Positions 17,364 through 26,116 of a DNA stretch of 55,030 bases are shown piece after piece (the first letter of the stretch is position 1; every line of letters begins with the position of its first letter). A program made the translations under genes and the position numbers. The notes below the pieces were generated by a model. It saw only the letters and a program-made list of their open reading frames with translations. It searched no databases and was not told the DNA's origin. Source of the stretch: DASRHY01 sp046765875 (lineage in GTDB: Bacteria > Actinomycetota > Actinomycetes > Propionibacteriales > Kribbellaceae). Location: the NCBI GenBank assembly GCA_046765875.1, contig JBKPSJ010000177.1, positions 1 through 55,030 of the forward strand, in the 5' to 3' direction.

Positions 17364-17416
17364 TTGAAACGTTCCAACTCTGAGTAACAGTAAGCGGGTC
17401 ACCACCGGCCGGTCAA
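17364..17416 (-). promoter_or_regulatory. Rhamnose catabolic promoter and LacI-type operator
   Basis: On the minus strand a -35 TTGACC (17416-17411), an 18-bp spacer and a -10 TACTGT (17392-17387) precede rhaI. Nine bases downstream lies TTGAAAC/GTTCCAA (17364-17377), a CG-centred palindrome with one mismatched pair, the LacI-family pattern. A repressor there would block the transcription start region. Its sister site is at 17518-17533. Confidence 0.7.
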
Positions 17417-17474
17417 GGACTTCTCCGCAATGTCGCCGAAGGTTACAGGTAGGAAACCGACGCGCCGCGAGCAC

Positions 17475-17533
17475 TTGACAAGGCATCAAGCCAAATTCTA
17501 CGGTTCGTAGATCAGCTCATGAAACGTTTCATG
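17475..17533 (+). promoter_or_regulatory. Rhamnoside-uptake promoter and LacI-type operator
   Basis: The -35 TTGACA (17475-17480), an 18-bp spacer and the -10 TACGGT (17499-17504) are followed 13 bp later by CATGAAACGTTTCATG (17518-17533), a perfect 16-bp CG-centred palindrome. It mirrors the rhaI promoter in spacer length and operator placement. It probably drives the solute-binding protein gene and the rest of the plus-strand operon, under the same LacI-family repressor. Confidence 0.78.
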
Positions 17534-17578
17534 GGCACGGGCATGATCGCCACGGCGGTCCACTCATCGGAGGTACTC

Positions 17579-18916
17579 ATGAGGATCGGTTCCTCAGGCC
17601 GGAGCCGCGGGGCGGCTGTGGCACTGATCGCGGGCTCGCTGGCCTTGACCGCGTGCAGCGCGGGATCACTCGGCTCCAGCGACAGCGGCGGCAGCACCCC
17701 GGGGGGCAAGACGGGCATCACGTTCCTGACGAACAACGACCCGAACAACATCAAGACCGCGAACGCGGTCATCAAGGCGTTCCAGACCGCCAACCCGGAC
17801 ATCACCGTCAAGCTCGACACCCGGCCCGGCGGCGGCGACGGCGACAACCTGGTCAAGACACGTCTGTCCACCGGTGACATGGCCGACGTGTTCGAGTACA
17901 ACTCCGGTTCGCTGTTCCAGGCGATCAGCCCCGAGAAGAACCTGACGCCGGTCACGAACGAGCCCTGGGTGAGCGACCTCGACGACACCTTCAAGAGTGT
18001 CGTGTCGGCCAACAACAACGTGTACGGCGCCCCATGGGGCAACGTGGTCGGCGGCGGTGTCTTCTACAACAAGAAGATCTACGACCGGCTCGGGCTCAAG
18101 GTGCCGACCACCTGGGACCAGTTCATGGCCAACAACGCCAAGATCAAGGCTGCCGGCATCACTCCGGTCGAGCAGACCTACGGTGACACGTGGACGTCGC
18201 AGCTGTTCGTCCTCGCGGACTTCCACAACGTCGCCTCCGCCGATCCGTCCTTCGCGGAGGATTACACCGCCAACAAGGCCAAGTACGCCACCACGCCGTC
18301 AGCGCTCGCGGGCTTCCAGCACCTCGAGGACGTCCACAAGGCCGGCTATCTGAACAAGGACTTCGCCGCCGCCAAGTTCAACGACGGACTGGCCGCGGTC
18401 GCCACCGGCAAGGCCGCCCACTACCCGATGCTCACCTTCGGCATCGCGGGCATCTACTCGGTGTCACCCAAGACCGTCAACGACGTCGGCTTCTTCGCCC
18501 AGCCGGGCACCGACGCGGCGAAGGCCGGCGCCACGATCTGGGAGCCGTCCGGCGTGTACATCCCGAAGACGACCGAAGGCGCCAAGCTCGACGCCGCCAA
18601 GAAGTTCCAGGCCTTCCTGGCCTCAGCGAAGGGCTGTGAGGCGCAGGCGTCGGTCGCGCCGGTCGGCGGTCCGTTCCCGGTCAAGACCTGCTCGCTGCCC
18701 GCCAACACGGCGACCGCGGCGAAGGACGTCACCAACTACGTCCAGAAGGGCACCACAACACCGGCGCTCGAGTTCCTGTCGCCGATCAAGGGCCCGTCCC
18801 TGGAGCAGATCACCGTCGAGGTCGGCTCCGGCATCCGCCCCGCCAAGGACGGCGCGGCGCTGTATGACAAGGACGTCACCAAGCAGGCCCAGCAGCTGGG
18901 GCTCCCGGGCTGGTAA
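17579..18916 (+). CDS. ABC transporter extracellular sugar-binding lipoprotein
   Basis: A 445-residue family 1 (MalE-like) solute-binding protein. The N-terminus is a lipoprotein signal: RIGSSGRSRG, a hydrophobic run, then the lipobox LTAC, followed by a Gly/Ser-rich linker. The mature part contains TFLTNNDPNNIKTANAVIKA and WGNVVGGGVFYNKKIYDRLG, typical of the fold. The ATG at 17579 has GGAGG 5 bp upstream. An earlier in-frame ATG at 17519 lies inside the operator palindrome and is rejected. Context points to rhamnose or a rhamnosyl oligosaccharide as ligand. Confidence 0.92.
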   Translation: MRIGSSGRSRGAAVALIAGSLALTACSAGSLGSSDSGGSTPGGKTGITFLTNNDPNNIKTANAVIKAFQTANPDITVKLDTRPGGGDGDNLVKTRLSTGDMADVFEYNSGSLFQAISPEKNLTPVTNEPWVSDLDDTFKSVVSANNNVYGAPWGNVVGGGVFYNKKIYDRLGLKVPTTWDQFMANNAKIKAAGITPVEQTYGDTWTSQLFVLADFHNVASADPSFAEDYTANKAKYATTPSALAGFQHLEDVHKAGYLNKDFAAAKFNDGLAAVATGKAAHYPMLTFGIAGIYSVSPKTVNDVGFFAQPGTDAAKAGATIWEPSGVYIPKTTEGAKLDAAKKFQAFLASAKGCEAQASVAPVGGPFPVKTCSLPANTATAAKDVTNYVQKGTTTPALEFLSPIKGPSLEQITVEVGSGIRPAKDGAALYDKDVTKQAQQLGLPGW

Positions 18917-18926
18917 CCAACCACAT

Positions 18927-18968
18927 CCGTCCGGTTCCCGCGCCATGGCGGGGCGGGAAACCGGACGG
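18927..18968 (+). promoter_or_regulatory. Intercistronic stem-loop after the binding-protein gene
   Basis: CCGTCCGGTT (18927-18936) pairs perfectly with 18959-18968. Five further pairs follow past a single bulged A (18958). Such hairpins between a solute-binding protein gene and its permease genes commonly limit read-through or protect the upstream mRNA, so that more binding protein than permease is made. There is no U tract, so partial termination or RNA stabilisation is more likely than full termination. Confidence 0.7.
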
Positions 18969-18990
18969 TGCGGCCGGAAAGGCAGACACC

Positions 18991-19917
18991 ATGGCCAACA
19001 CCCTGCAGACCGAGGCGGCCCGCCCCGTGCAGCTGCGCGAACCGGCCGCGAAGGCCCACAAGCTGAAGAGTCCGTACCCGATCTGGTTCATGATCCCGGC
19101 CGGGGTGATCTTCACAGTGCTGTTCCTGGTGCCTACGATCATCTCGTTCTACTTCAGCCTCACCCGGTGGACGTTGTTCACCGAGAAGTTCATCGGGCTG
19201 GACAACTTCAGGCAGTTCTTCCAAGAGCCGGCGCTGGTGTCCGGGCTGACCCACACGCTGATCTACGCCGTCGTGACCTCCGGCCTCAAGGTCGTGCTCG
19301 GGATGGCGCTGGCGGTACTGCTGACCTCGCGGATCGTCGGCCGCGCGTTCCTGCGCTCGGTGGCGTTCTTCCCGGTCCTGGTCAGCACGGTCGGCGTCGG
19401 CATCACCTTCACAGTGCTGATGAACCCCGACCACGGTGCGATCAACGGCGCGCTCAGCACCCTCGGCATCAGCGGGCCCGGCTGGCTCACCGATCCGAAA
19501 TGGGCCCTGCTGTCGGTGGCGCTGGTTGACGTCTGGAAGGGCGTCGGGCTGGCCACCGTGATCTATATGGCCGGCATCCTGTCGATCCCGCAGGAGTACT
19601 TCGAGGCCTCCAAGGTCGACGGCGCGAGCTCGATGCAGAACTTCTGGCACATCGTGCTTCCGCTGTCCCGGCCGGCCACGGTCGCAGTGGTGATCTTGTC
19701 GCTGATCGGCGGCCTCCGGTCGTTCGAGCTGATCTGGGCGATGACGAAGGGCGGCCCCGGCTTCACCTCCGACGTAATCGCGTCGGTGATCTACAAGCAG
19801 TACCAGGCCGGCTTCTACGGCCTGTCCACCGCGGGCAACGTGATCTTGTTCGTACTGGTTACCGGAATCGTCGTGCCGCTGTTCTGGTGGCTGAACCGTA
19901 AGGGAGTCGACGCATGA
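18991..19917 (+). CDS. ABC sugar transporter permease (MalF-like)
   Basis: A 308-residue inner-membrane permease with six predicted helices. The first is near residues 30-52 (IWFMIPAGVIFTVLFLVPTI). The EAA loop is seen in EYFEASKVDGASSMQNFWHI, which contacts the ATPase. No ATPase gene is in the operon, so a shared MsiK-type ATPase elsewhere is expected, as is usual for actinobacterial sugar importers. It overlaps the next permease gene by 4 bp (ATGA). Confidence 0.93.
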   Translation: MANTLQTEAARPVQLREPAAKAHKLKSPYPIWFMIPAGVIFTVLFLVPTIISFYFSLTRWTLFTEKFIGLDNFRQFFQEPALVSGLTHTLIYAVVTSGLKVVLGMALAVLLTSRIVGRAFLRSVAFFPVLVSTVGVGITFTVLMNPDHGAINGALSTLGISGPGWLTDPKWALLSVALVDVWKGVGLATVIYMAGILSIPQEYFEASKVDGASSMQNFWHIVLPLSRPATVAVVILSLIGGLRSFELIWAMTKGGPGFTSDVIASVIYKQYQAGFYGLSTAGNVILFVLVTGIVVPLFWWLNRKGVDA

Positions 19918-20744
19918 GGACCCGCCGGCCCAATTACCCACTGAGCATCATCGCGCTGATCAGCTTCACCTTCGTCTTCGTCCTGCCGTTCGCGTTCATC
20001 CTGACGACCGCGGCCAAGGACGAGCAGGGCTCGGCGCTGCTGCACTTCTCCTGGCCGCAGCACTGGCAACTGCTCCAGAACATCAAGGACGTGCTCAAGA
20101 CCCGCGACTACATCCTGGTCATCGCGCTGATCAACAGCACCGTCCTCACGGTGGTCAGCGTCGCGGTGATGGTCGTGCTGGCGGCGATGGTGTCGTTCGT
20201 GCTGCAGCGGCGCAAGGGCTGGTGGAACGGGCCGGTCAACCTCGTGATGCTGTCCGGGCTGATCATCCCGCCGGCCGTCGTGCCGACCATCTGGGTGCTG
20301 CAGAAGCTCGGCGTCTTCAAGACGATGCCCGGCCTGATCATGGTCGAGATCGCATTCGGCCTGTCGTTCTGCGTGCTGTTGTTCCAGGCGTTCATCTCGA
20401 CCATCCCGCGCGAGCTCGACGAGGCGGCGATCATCGACGGCGCCGGCCCGCTCGGATTGTTCTTCCGGGTCGTGTTCCCGCTGCTGCGGCCGGTCATCAT
20501 CACGGTCGTGGTCGTGCAGTCGGTGTTCATCTGGAACGACTTCACCAACCCGCTGTACTTCCTACCCGGCGACCAGAACGCGACCGTCCAGCTCACCTTG
20601 TTCAACTTCCAGAGTCAGTACAACACCTCGTACAACCTGTTGTTCGCCGACATCCTGCTGATCACCATCCCGCCGCTGCTCATGTTCCTGTTCTTCCAGC
20701 GGCAGATCGTCTCAGGCATGACCGCCGGTTCCGTCAAGGGCTAG
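19914..20744 (+). CDS. ABC sugar transporter permease (MalG-like)
   Basis: A 276-residue permease with six predicted helices and the EAA motif in RELDEAAIIDGAGPLGLFFR. It is the partner of the preceding MalF-like protein and is translationally coupled to it. The GH78 rhamnosidase gene follows 38 bp downstream on the same strand. Confidence 0.93.
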   Translation: MRTRRPNYPLSIIALISFTFVFVLPFAFILTTAAKDEQGSALLHFSWPQHWQLLQNIKDVLKTRDYILVIALINSTVLTVVSVAVMVVLAAMVSFVLQRRKGWWNGPVNLVMLSGLIIPPAVVPTIWVLQKLGVFKTMPGLIMVEIAFGLSFCVLLFQAFISTIPRELDEAAIIDGAGPLGLFFRVVFPLLRPVIITVVVVQSVFIWNDFTNPLYFLPGDQNATVQLTLFNFQSQYNTSYNLLFADILLITIPPLLMFLFFQRQIVSGMTAGSVKG

Positions 20745-20782
20745 TCAAGGGGCTGGGCCCACACTCGATCGAAAGGCTCCAC

Positions 20783-23047
20783 ATGACCGTCACCTGGTCC
20801 GCCGCCATGATCACCCCGTACGCCGACCTGGGTAGCGCACCGCTGTTCCGCAAGGAGATCGAGCTGGACGGCGGTCACGAGACCGTCGAGTCCGCGGTCC
20901 TGCATATCAGCAGCCTGGGCGTGTTCGAAGCCGCGATCAACGGCAACCCGGTCAGCGACGACGTGCTCAGCCCCGGGTGGAGCTCGTACGAGTGGCGGCT
21001 GCGGTACCGCTCGTACGACGTCGCCGCCCTGCTCCAGGAGCAGAACGTGCTGACGGTTGTCGTGGGCAACGGCTGGTACCGGGGCCGGCTCGCCTTCGCC
21101 GGGATGCGCGAGCTGTACGGCAGCCGGCTCGGCCTGATCGCGCAGCTGGAGATCGGATTCGCCGACGGTCACCGGCAGGTCGTCGGCACCGACGAGTCCT
21201 GGACCGCAAGCGGCTCCGACGTACTGGCCGACGACCTCTACGACGGGCAGACGATCGATGCCCGCGTGCGGCGCAACGACCTGTACACGATCAGCACCAA
21301 GGAGGACTTCTGGGATCCGTGGGCGCTGAAGGCACGCGCGATCGACTTCGATACCAGCCTGCTCGCGCCCTACGTCGGCCCGCCGGTCAAGCGGCACGAG
21401 TTGGTCAGGCCGGTCGAGATCTGGACCTCGCCGACCGGTCGTACCCTTGTCGACTTCGGCCAGAACCTGGTCGGCTGGCTGCGCTTCACTGTTCGCGGAC
21501 CGCGTGGCAGTGAGATCAGGATCCGGCACGCCGAGGTGCTCGAGGACGGCGAGCTCGGTACCCGGCCGCTGCGCGACGCGCAGGCGACCGACCGGTTCAT
21601 CCTCAGCGGGAACGATGACGTCTTCGAGCCGACGCTGACGTTCCATGGCTTCCGGTACGCCGAGATCACAGGTTGGCCCGGTGAGCTGACGAGCGACTCG
21701 GTCGAGGCCGTCGTGGTGCACTCCGAGCTGCGCCGGACCGGGTACTTCGAGTGCTCGGACCCGCTGCTCAACCAGCTGCACCACAACATCGTGTGGGGTA
21801 CGAAGGGCAACTTCCTGGACGTACCGACCGACTGCCCGCAGCGCAACGAGCGGCTCGGCTGGACCGGCGACATCGCCGCATTCGCCCCGTCCGCGGCATA
21901 CCTGTTCGACGTGCGGGACTTCCTCTCGGACTGGCTGATCGACCTGGCCCTGGAGCAGCGGCACCACGACGGCATGGTGCCGTTCGTGATCCCCGACGTG
22001 CTCAAGCGGCTGCCGAGACCGCCGATGTTCCCCGAGCCGGAGACCACGGCGGTCTGGAGTGACGCCGCGGTCTGGGTGCCGTGGACGCTCTACCGGGCGT
22101 ACGGCGACCGGTCCGTGCTGGACCGGCAGTATGACTCGATGGCGGCACATGTACGACGGGCCGCGTCGCTCACGTCGGCGAACGGCCTGTGGGACCAGGG
22201 CTTCCAGTTCGGCGACTGGCTCGACCCGGACGCCTCACCGCACGAGCCGTGGAACGCCAAGGCCGACAACGGCGTGGTCGCCACCGCCTGCCTGTACAAC
22301 TCGGCCCGGATCGTGGCCGACACCGCCGCGCTGCTCGGCCGGACCGACGACGCCTCGGTGTTCGCCGCCCTGGCCGACGGGACCCGGCAGGCGTTCAACG
22401 ACCATTACGTGTCCGGTGACGGCACCGTCACCTCGGACTGCACCACGGTGTACACGCTCGCGATCGCCTTCGGCCTCCTCGATGAGCAGACCCAGGAACT
22501 CGCCGGCAAGCGGCTGGCCGAACTGGTGGCGGAGAGCGGCTACCGGATCTCGACCGGTTTCGCCGGTACGCCGTTCATCACCGACGCTCTGACCAAGACC
22601 GGCCATCTCGACTCGGCGTACAAGCTGCTGCTGCAGCGCGAGTGCCCGTCGTGGCTGTACCCGGTGACGATGGGCGCCACCACGGTGTGGGAGCGGTGGG
22701 ACTCGATGCTGCCCGACGGCACCATCAACCCCGGCGAGATGACCAGCTTCAACCACTACGCGCTCGGCGCGGTGGCCGACTGGATGCACAGGGTCGTCGG
22801 CGGTATCGCCCCGCTCGAGCCGGGGTACGCGAAGGTCCTGGTCGCGCCGCGTCCGGGTGGCGAGCTGACCTGGGTGAAGAGCAGCCTCGACACGCCGCAC
22901 GGGACCGTACGGGTCGAGTGGCGGGCCGAGGACGGCGGTGTCACGGTCGAGACCGAACTGCCCGAGGGCGTGACCGGTGTGCTGTCGCTGCCGGGCCGGC
23001 CGGACGAGCAGATCGGCTCCGGCACCCATACGGCGGCGTTCCGGTGA
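20783..23047 (+). CDS. Alpha-L-rhamnosidase, glycoside hydrolase family 78
   Basis: A 754-residue enzyme releasing L-rhamnose from rhamnosides. N-terminal beta domains (residues about 1-290, with VVGNGWYRGRLAFAG and LVDFGQNLVGWLRF) precede the (alpha/alpha)6 catalytic domain. The GH78 signature DCPQRNERLGWTGD begins near residue 350; its Glu (about 356) is the expected general acid. No signal peptide is visible, so it acts in the cytoplasm on imported glycosides. The ATG at 20783 follows GAAAGG. The stop overlaps the GH3 start by 4 bp. Confidence 0.95.
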   Translation: MTVTWSAAMITPYADLGSAPLFRKEIELDGGHETVESAVLHISSLGVFEAAINGNPVSDDVLSPGWSSYEWRLRYRSYDVAALLQEQNVLTVVVGNGWYRGRLAFAGMRELYGSRLGLIAQLEIGFADGHRQVVGTDESWTASGSDVLADDLYDGQTIDARVRRNDLYTISTKEDFWDPWALKARAIDFDTSLLAPYVGPPVKRHELVRPVEIWTSPTGRTLVDFGQNLVGWLRFTVRGPRGSEIRIRHAEVLEDGELGTRPLRDAQATDRFILSGNDDVFEPTLTFHGFRYAEITGWPGELTSDSVEAVVVHSELRRTGYFECSDPLLNQLHHNIVWGTKGNFLDVPTDCPQRNERLGWTGDIAAFAPSAAYLFDVRDFLSDWLIDLALEQRHHDGMVPFVIPDVLKRLPRPPMFPEPETTAVWSDAAVWVPWTLYRAYGDRSVLDRQYDSMAAHVRRAASLTSANGLWDQGFQFGDWLDPDASPHEPWNAKADNGVVATACLYNSARIVADTAALLGRTDDASVFAALADGTRQAFNDHYVSGDGTVTSDCTTVYTLAIAFGLLDEQTQELAGKRLAELVAESGYRISTGFAGTPFITDALTKTGHLDSAYKLLLQRECPSWLYPVTMGATTVWERWDSMLPDGTINPGEMTSFNHYALGAVADWMHRVVGGIAPLEPGYAKVLVAPRPGGELTWVKSSLDTPHGTVRVEWRAEDGGVTVETELPEGVTGVLSLPGRPDEQIGSGTHTAAFR

Positions 23048-25422
23048 GCTTCGACGACCGCATCGCCAAGCTGGACCTGCGCGCCAAGGTCCGGCTGCTG
23101 ACGGGTGCCACCCTGTTCACCCTGCACGGCGACGAGGCCATCGAGTTGGCGCCGATGGCGTTCTCGGACGGGCCGACCGGTGTCCGCGGGCTGGAGTTCA
23201 CCGGCGGCGCTCGAGTCAGCCTGTTGCCGAACGCGACGTTGCTCGCGGCAACCTGGTCCACGAGCGCGCTGCGCGAGGTCGGCACGATCCTCGCCGAGGA
23301 GGCGGAGCGCCAGCGGATCCACGTGGTGCTCGGGCCGACGATCAACCTGCACCGTTCGCCGCTCGGCGGCCGGCTGTTCGAGGCGTACTCGGAGGACCCA
23401 CTGCTCACCGGGGTACTCGCCGCGGCGTACGTCGACGGCCTGCAGTCACGCGGGATCGGTGCCTGCCTCAAGCACCTGGTCGGCAACGAGGCCGAGACCG
23501 ACCGGCACACGGTGAACAGCCGCATCGACGAGCGGACGTTGCGCGAGCTGTACCTGCTGCCGTTCGAGATCGCCGTCACCGACGCGGATCCGTGGTCGGT
23601 CATGGCGGCGTACAACGACGTCAACGGCGTCCCCGCCACCGAGCAGGACACGATCAACAACGGCATCCTCAAGGGCGAGTGGGGCTGGACCGGCCTGCTC
23701 ATGTCGGACTGGTTCGCGACGAAGTCCGCCGGCCCGGCCGCGAACGGCGGGCTCGACCTGGTGATGCCGGGTCCCGGCGGGCCATGGGGTGACGCGCTGG
23801 CCGCCGCGGTCGAGGCCGGCGAGGTGCCGGAGGCGGTGATCGACGACCACGTACGCCGTCTGCTCGGGCTGGCCTCGCGAGTCGGCGCCCTCGGCACGGC
23901 CCGGGCCTGGCCGGCCGACCTGCCCGAACCCGCCGGCGAACTCCGGCGCGGCCAGTTGCTGGGGCTGGCTGCGTCGGGGATGACCTTGCTGACCAATGAC
24001 GGCACGCTTCCGCTGCGACCCGATGCCTCCGTGGCGTTGATCGGGCGGCACGCCGTGGAGACGGTGTGCATGGGGGGCGGGTCGGCCGCGGTCCGGCCAC
24101 CTCACCAGATCAGCGTCGCTGAAGGGCTTGCCGCCCGGCTCGGCGACCGGCTCACGGTGCTCGACGGTGTCGGCGTCCGCCGGCGGTCGCGGGCCGCACG
24201 GCCGGACTACGTGACCGATCCCGTCACCGGTATGGCGGGTGTGCGGGTGAAGTTGTACGGCGAGTCGGGTGCGCTGCTGGACGACTCGGTGGCCGCCGAG
24301 TCGGTGAAGCTGGTGGGGCTCGGTGACGATCTGGCCGAACCCGCGGTCCGGGCCGAGTTGTCGGCGGTCGTGACCGCGGGAGCGATGACGGTCGGCGTCG
24401 TCGGCATCGGTGAATGGACGCTGCGCGCGGGGTCGTTGTCCCGGTCGGTCAAGCTGGTGCCCGAGTCCAGTGACCTCGCCGAGTCGATACTGCGGCCGGT
24501 GGGCTTCCAGACCGATGTCGAGTTCACCGAGCCCACGGAACTCGTTGCCGAGGTGGCGATCGGCGGGGAAGGTGCGCTCGGCCTGGTCGCGGAGCCTGCC
24601 CACGGTACCGATGACGACGCGATCGCTGCCGCGGTCGCAGCGGCGTCGGCCGCGGAGGTCGCGGTGGTCGTGGTCGGGCTCACCGAGGAGCAGGAGACCG
24701 AGGCGGTCGACAAGACCACACTCGCGCTGCCGGGCCGGCAGGACGAGCTGATCGCGGCCGTCGCGGCCGCCGCTCGCCGGACCGTGGTCGTCGTGAACGC
24801 GGCGACGCCGGTGCTGATGCCGTGGCTCGACCAGGTCGACGCCGTGCTCTGGGCCGGGATTCCCGGTCAGGAGGGTGGTCACGCCGTCGCGGCCGCCCTG
24901 CTCAACGACATCGAGCCGGCCGGGCGGCTGGTGACGTCCATGCCGGTGGCCGACGGGGCGGCGCCGGCATGGGACGTCGTACCGACCGATGGGGCTGTGG
25001 ACTACACCGAGGGCGTGTACGTCGGCTACCGCGGACACGCGGCCGGCCTCGCGCCGGTACCGGCGTTCTGGTTCGGGCATGGTCTGGGGTACGGGTCGTG
25101 GTCGTACGACTCGGCCACCGTCGACGGGTCCGTGGTACGGGTGCAGATCACCAACACCTCGGCTAACGACTCACGTGAGGTCGTGCAGGTCTACTACGAC
25201 CCGCAGGCGCCGGAACAACCAGTACGACTGGTGGGCTGGGCGGCCGTCGATGTTGCTGCTGGAGCGTCGGCCACCGTCGAGGTGCAGTGCGACCGGCGGA
25301 TGTGGCGGACCTGGAACGTCACCACGGCTGCCTGGGACGCCCTCACCGGAGGCGAACTCCTCGTCGCCCGCGGCCTCGGAGACATCCGCCACCGCCTCGT
25401 CCTGTCACCTGCTGCAGACTGA
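23044..25422 (+). CDS. Glycoside hydrolase family 3 (beta-glucosidase-like)
   Basis: A 792-residue enzyme. The N-terminal GH3 barrel carries KHLVGNEAETDRHTVNSRID and the nucleophile motif LLMSDWFATKSAG (Asp near residue 222). A PA14-like insert follows (about residues 390-510), then the second GH3 domain and a C-terminal fibronectin III-like domain. The GTG start overlaps the rhamnosidase stop. It lacks a signal peptide. It probably removes the glucose (or related sugar) left after rhamnose is cut from compounds such as rutinosides or hesperidosides; specificity is inferred from context only. Confidence 0.94.
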   Translation: MSFDDRIAKLDLRAKVRLLTGATLFTLHGDEAIELAPMAFSDGPTGVRGLEFTGGARVSLLPNATLLAATWSTSALREVGTILAEEAERQRIHVVLGPTINLHRSPLGGRLFEAYSEDPLLTGVLAAAYVDGLQSRGIGACLKHLVGNEAETDRHTVNSRIDERTLRELYLLPFEIAVTDADPWSVMAAYNDVNGVPATEQDTINNGILKGEWGWTGLLMSDWFATKSAGPAANGGLDLVMPGPGGPWGDALAAAVEAGEVPEAVIDDHVRRLLGLASRVGALGTARAWPADLPEPAGELRRGQLLGLAASGMTLLTNDGTLPLRPDASVALIGRHAVETVCMGGGSAAVRPPHQISVAEGLAARLGDRLTVLDGVGVRRRSRAARPDYVTDPVTGMAGVRVKLYGESGALLDDSVAAESVKLVGLGDDLAEPAVRAELSAVVTAGAMTVGVVGIGEWTLRAGSLSRSVKLVPESSDLAESILRPVGFQTDVEFTEPTELVAEVAIGGEGALGLVAEPAHGTDDDAIAAAVAAASAAEVAVVVVGLTEEQETEAVDKTTLALPGRQDELIAAVAAAARRTVVVVNAATPVLMPWLDQVDAVLWAGIPGQEGGHAVAAALLNDIEPAGRLVTSMPVADGAAPAWDVVPTDGAVDYTEGVYVGYRGHAAGLAPVPAFWFGHGLGYGSWSYDSATVDGSVVRVQITNTSANDSREVVQVYYDPQAPEQPVRLVGWAAVDVAAGASATVEVQCDRRMWRTWNVTTAAWDALTGGELLVARGLGDIRHRLVLSPAAD

Positions 25423-25465
25423 AGGGTTCCGCGCGCACGAGAGCGTTCTATCGCGGCCGAATCCT

Positions 25466-26059
25466 TCAGTCGGCCGCCATGGCTTCAGTGAGGAGGGTGC
25501 GGGCGGTCTGTTCGGCCAGATCGGCTGTGTGGCGGGGGATGCCGCCGGCGCGCAGGTGGCGACGGACCAGGCCGTACGGCACGTCGAGCAGGGCAACCGT
25601 GACGCGGTCGTAGTCGAGGGCGGTCTTCGCGCCGAGCCTGCGCGCGGTCGCTCGGACGGCGCGCAGTGCGTGGCGGTTGTCCGCGGCCAGCCGCTGTTTG
25701 GCCTCCCCCGGCCAGTCCGCCGCGCCGAAGTCGGCCGGGCTGTAGAGCAGCACAGCGGTGTAGGCCGGATTGGCCCGGCTCCATTCGACGACATGCCGGG
25801 CGGCGGCAACCGCTCCGGCCAGCGCGTCGTCCGAGTCGAGCGTCGCCACGTACCCGCGCTGGAACGACTCGACGCAGCGCAGCCAGACCTCGGCGAGCAG
25901 CGCGGGCCGGCCGGCGAAGCGGTGGTACATCGACCCGCTCGGCGCGCCCGCGGCCTCGGCGACCGCGCTCATGGTCAGCGCGGCCGGACCAGACTCGGCC
26001 GCCAGCCGGATCGCGGCCTCGAGCAGTTCAGCGGTGTCGTACTTCACAGGACGCGCCAT
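25466..26059 (-). CDS. TetR/AcrR family transcriptional regulator
   Basis: A 197-residue regulator. The helix-turn-helix reads TMSAVAEAAGAPSGSMYHRF (about residues 29-48), followed by a helical effector domain. The start at 26059 gives MARPVKYDTAELLEAAIRLA, the normal N-terminus for the family. It diverges from a small SRPBCC protein gene around a 39-bp dyad, so it probably represses that gene and itself. The effector is unknown. Confidence 0.9.
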   Translation of the reverse strand: MARPVKYDTAELLEAAIRLAAESGPAALTMSAVAEAAGAPSGSMYHRFAGRPALLAEVWLRCVESFQRGYVATLDSDDALAGAVAAARHVVEWSRANPAYTAVLLYSPADFGAADWPGEAKQRLAADNRHALRAVRATARRLGAKTALDYDRVTVALLDVPYGLVRRHLRAGGIPRHTADLAEQTARTLLTEAMAAD

Positions 26060-26063
26060 GTTA

Positions 26064-26102
26064 TAGAGAGTAGCCTCTGAAACATCTAGAGGATTGTCTC
26101 TA
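26064..26102. promoter_or_regulatory. 39-bp nested dyad, probable TetR operator
   Basis: Two inverted repeats share one centre at 26083: outer TAGAGA (26064-26069) / TCTCTA (26097-26102) and inner CCTCT (26074-26078) / AGAGG (26088-26092). It lies between the divergent tetR (start 26059) and SRPBCC (start 26117) genes. The length would fit two TetR dimers. Binding is inferred. Confidence 0.7.
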
Positions 26103-26116
26103 ATTGGAGGCGTGTC

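Noticed and set aside
17519..17578. Start of the sugar-binding protein at 17519
   Set aside because: That ATG is part of the operator palindrome and would put 20 residues before the lipoprotein signal; GGAGG supports 17579.
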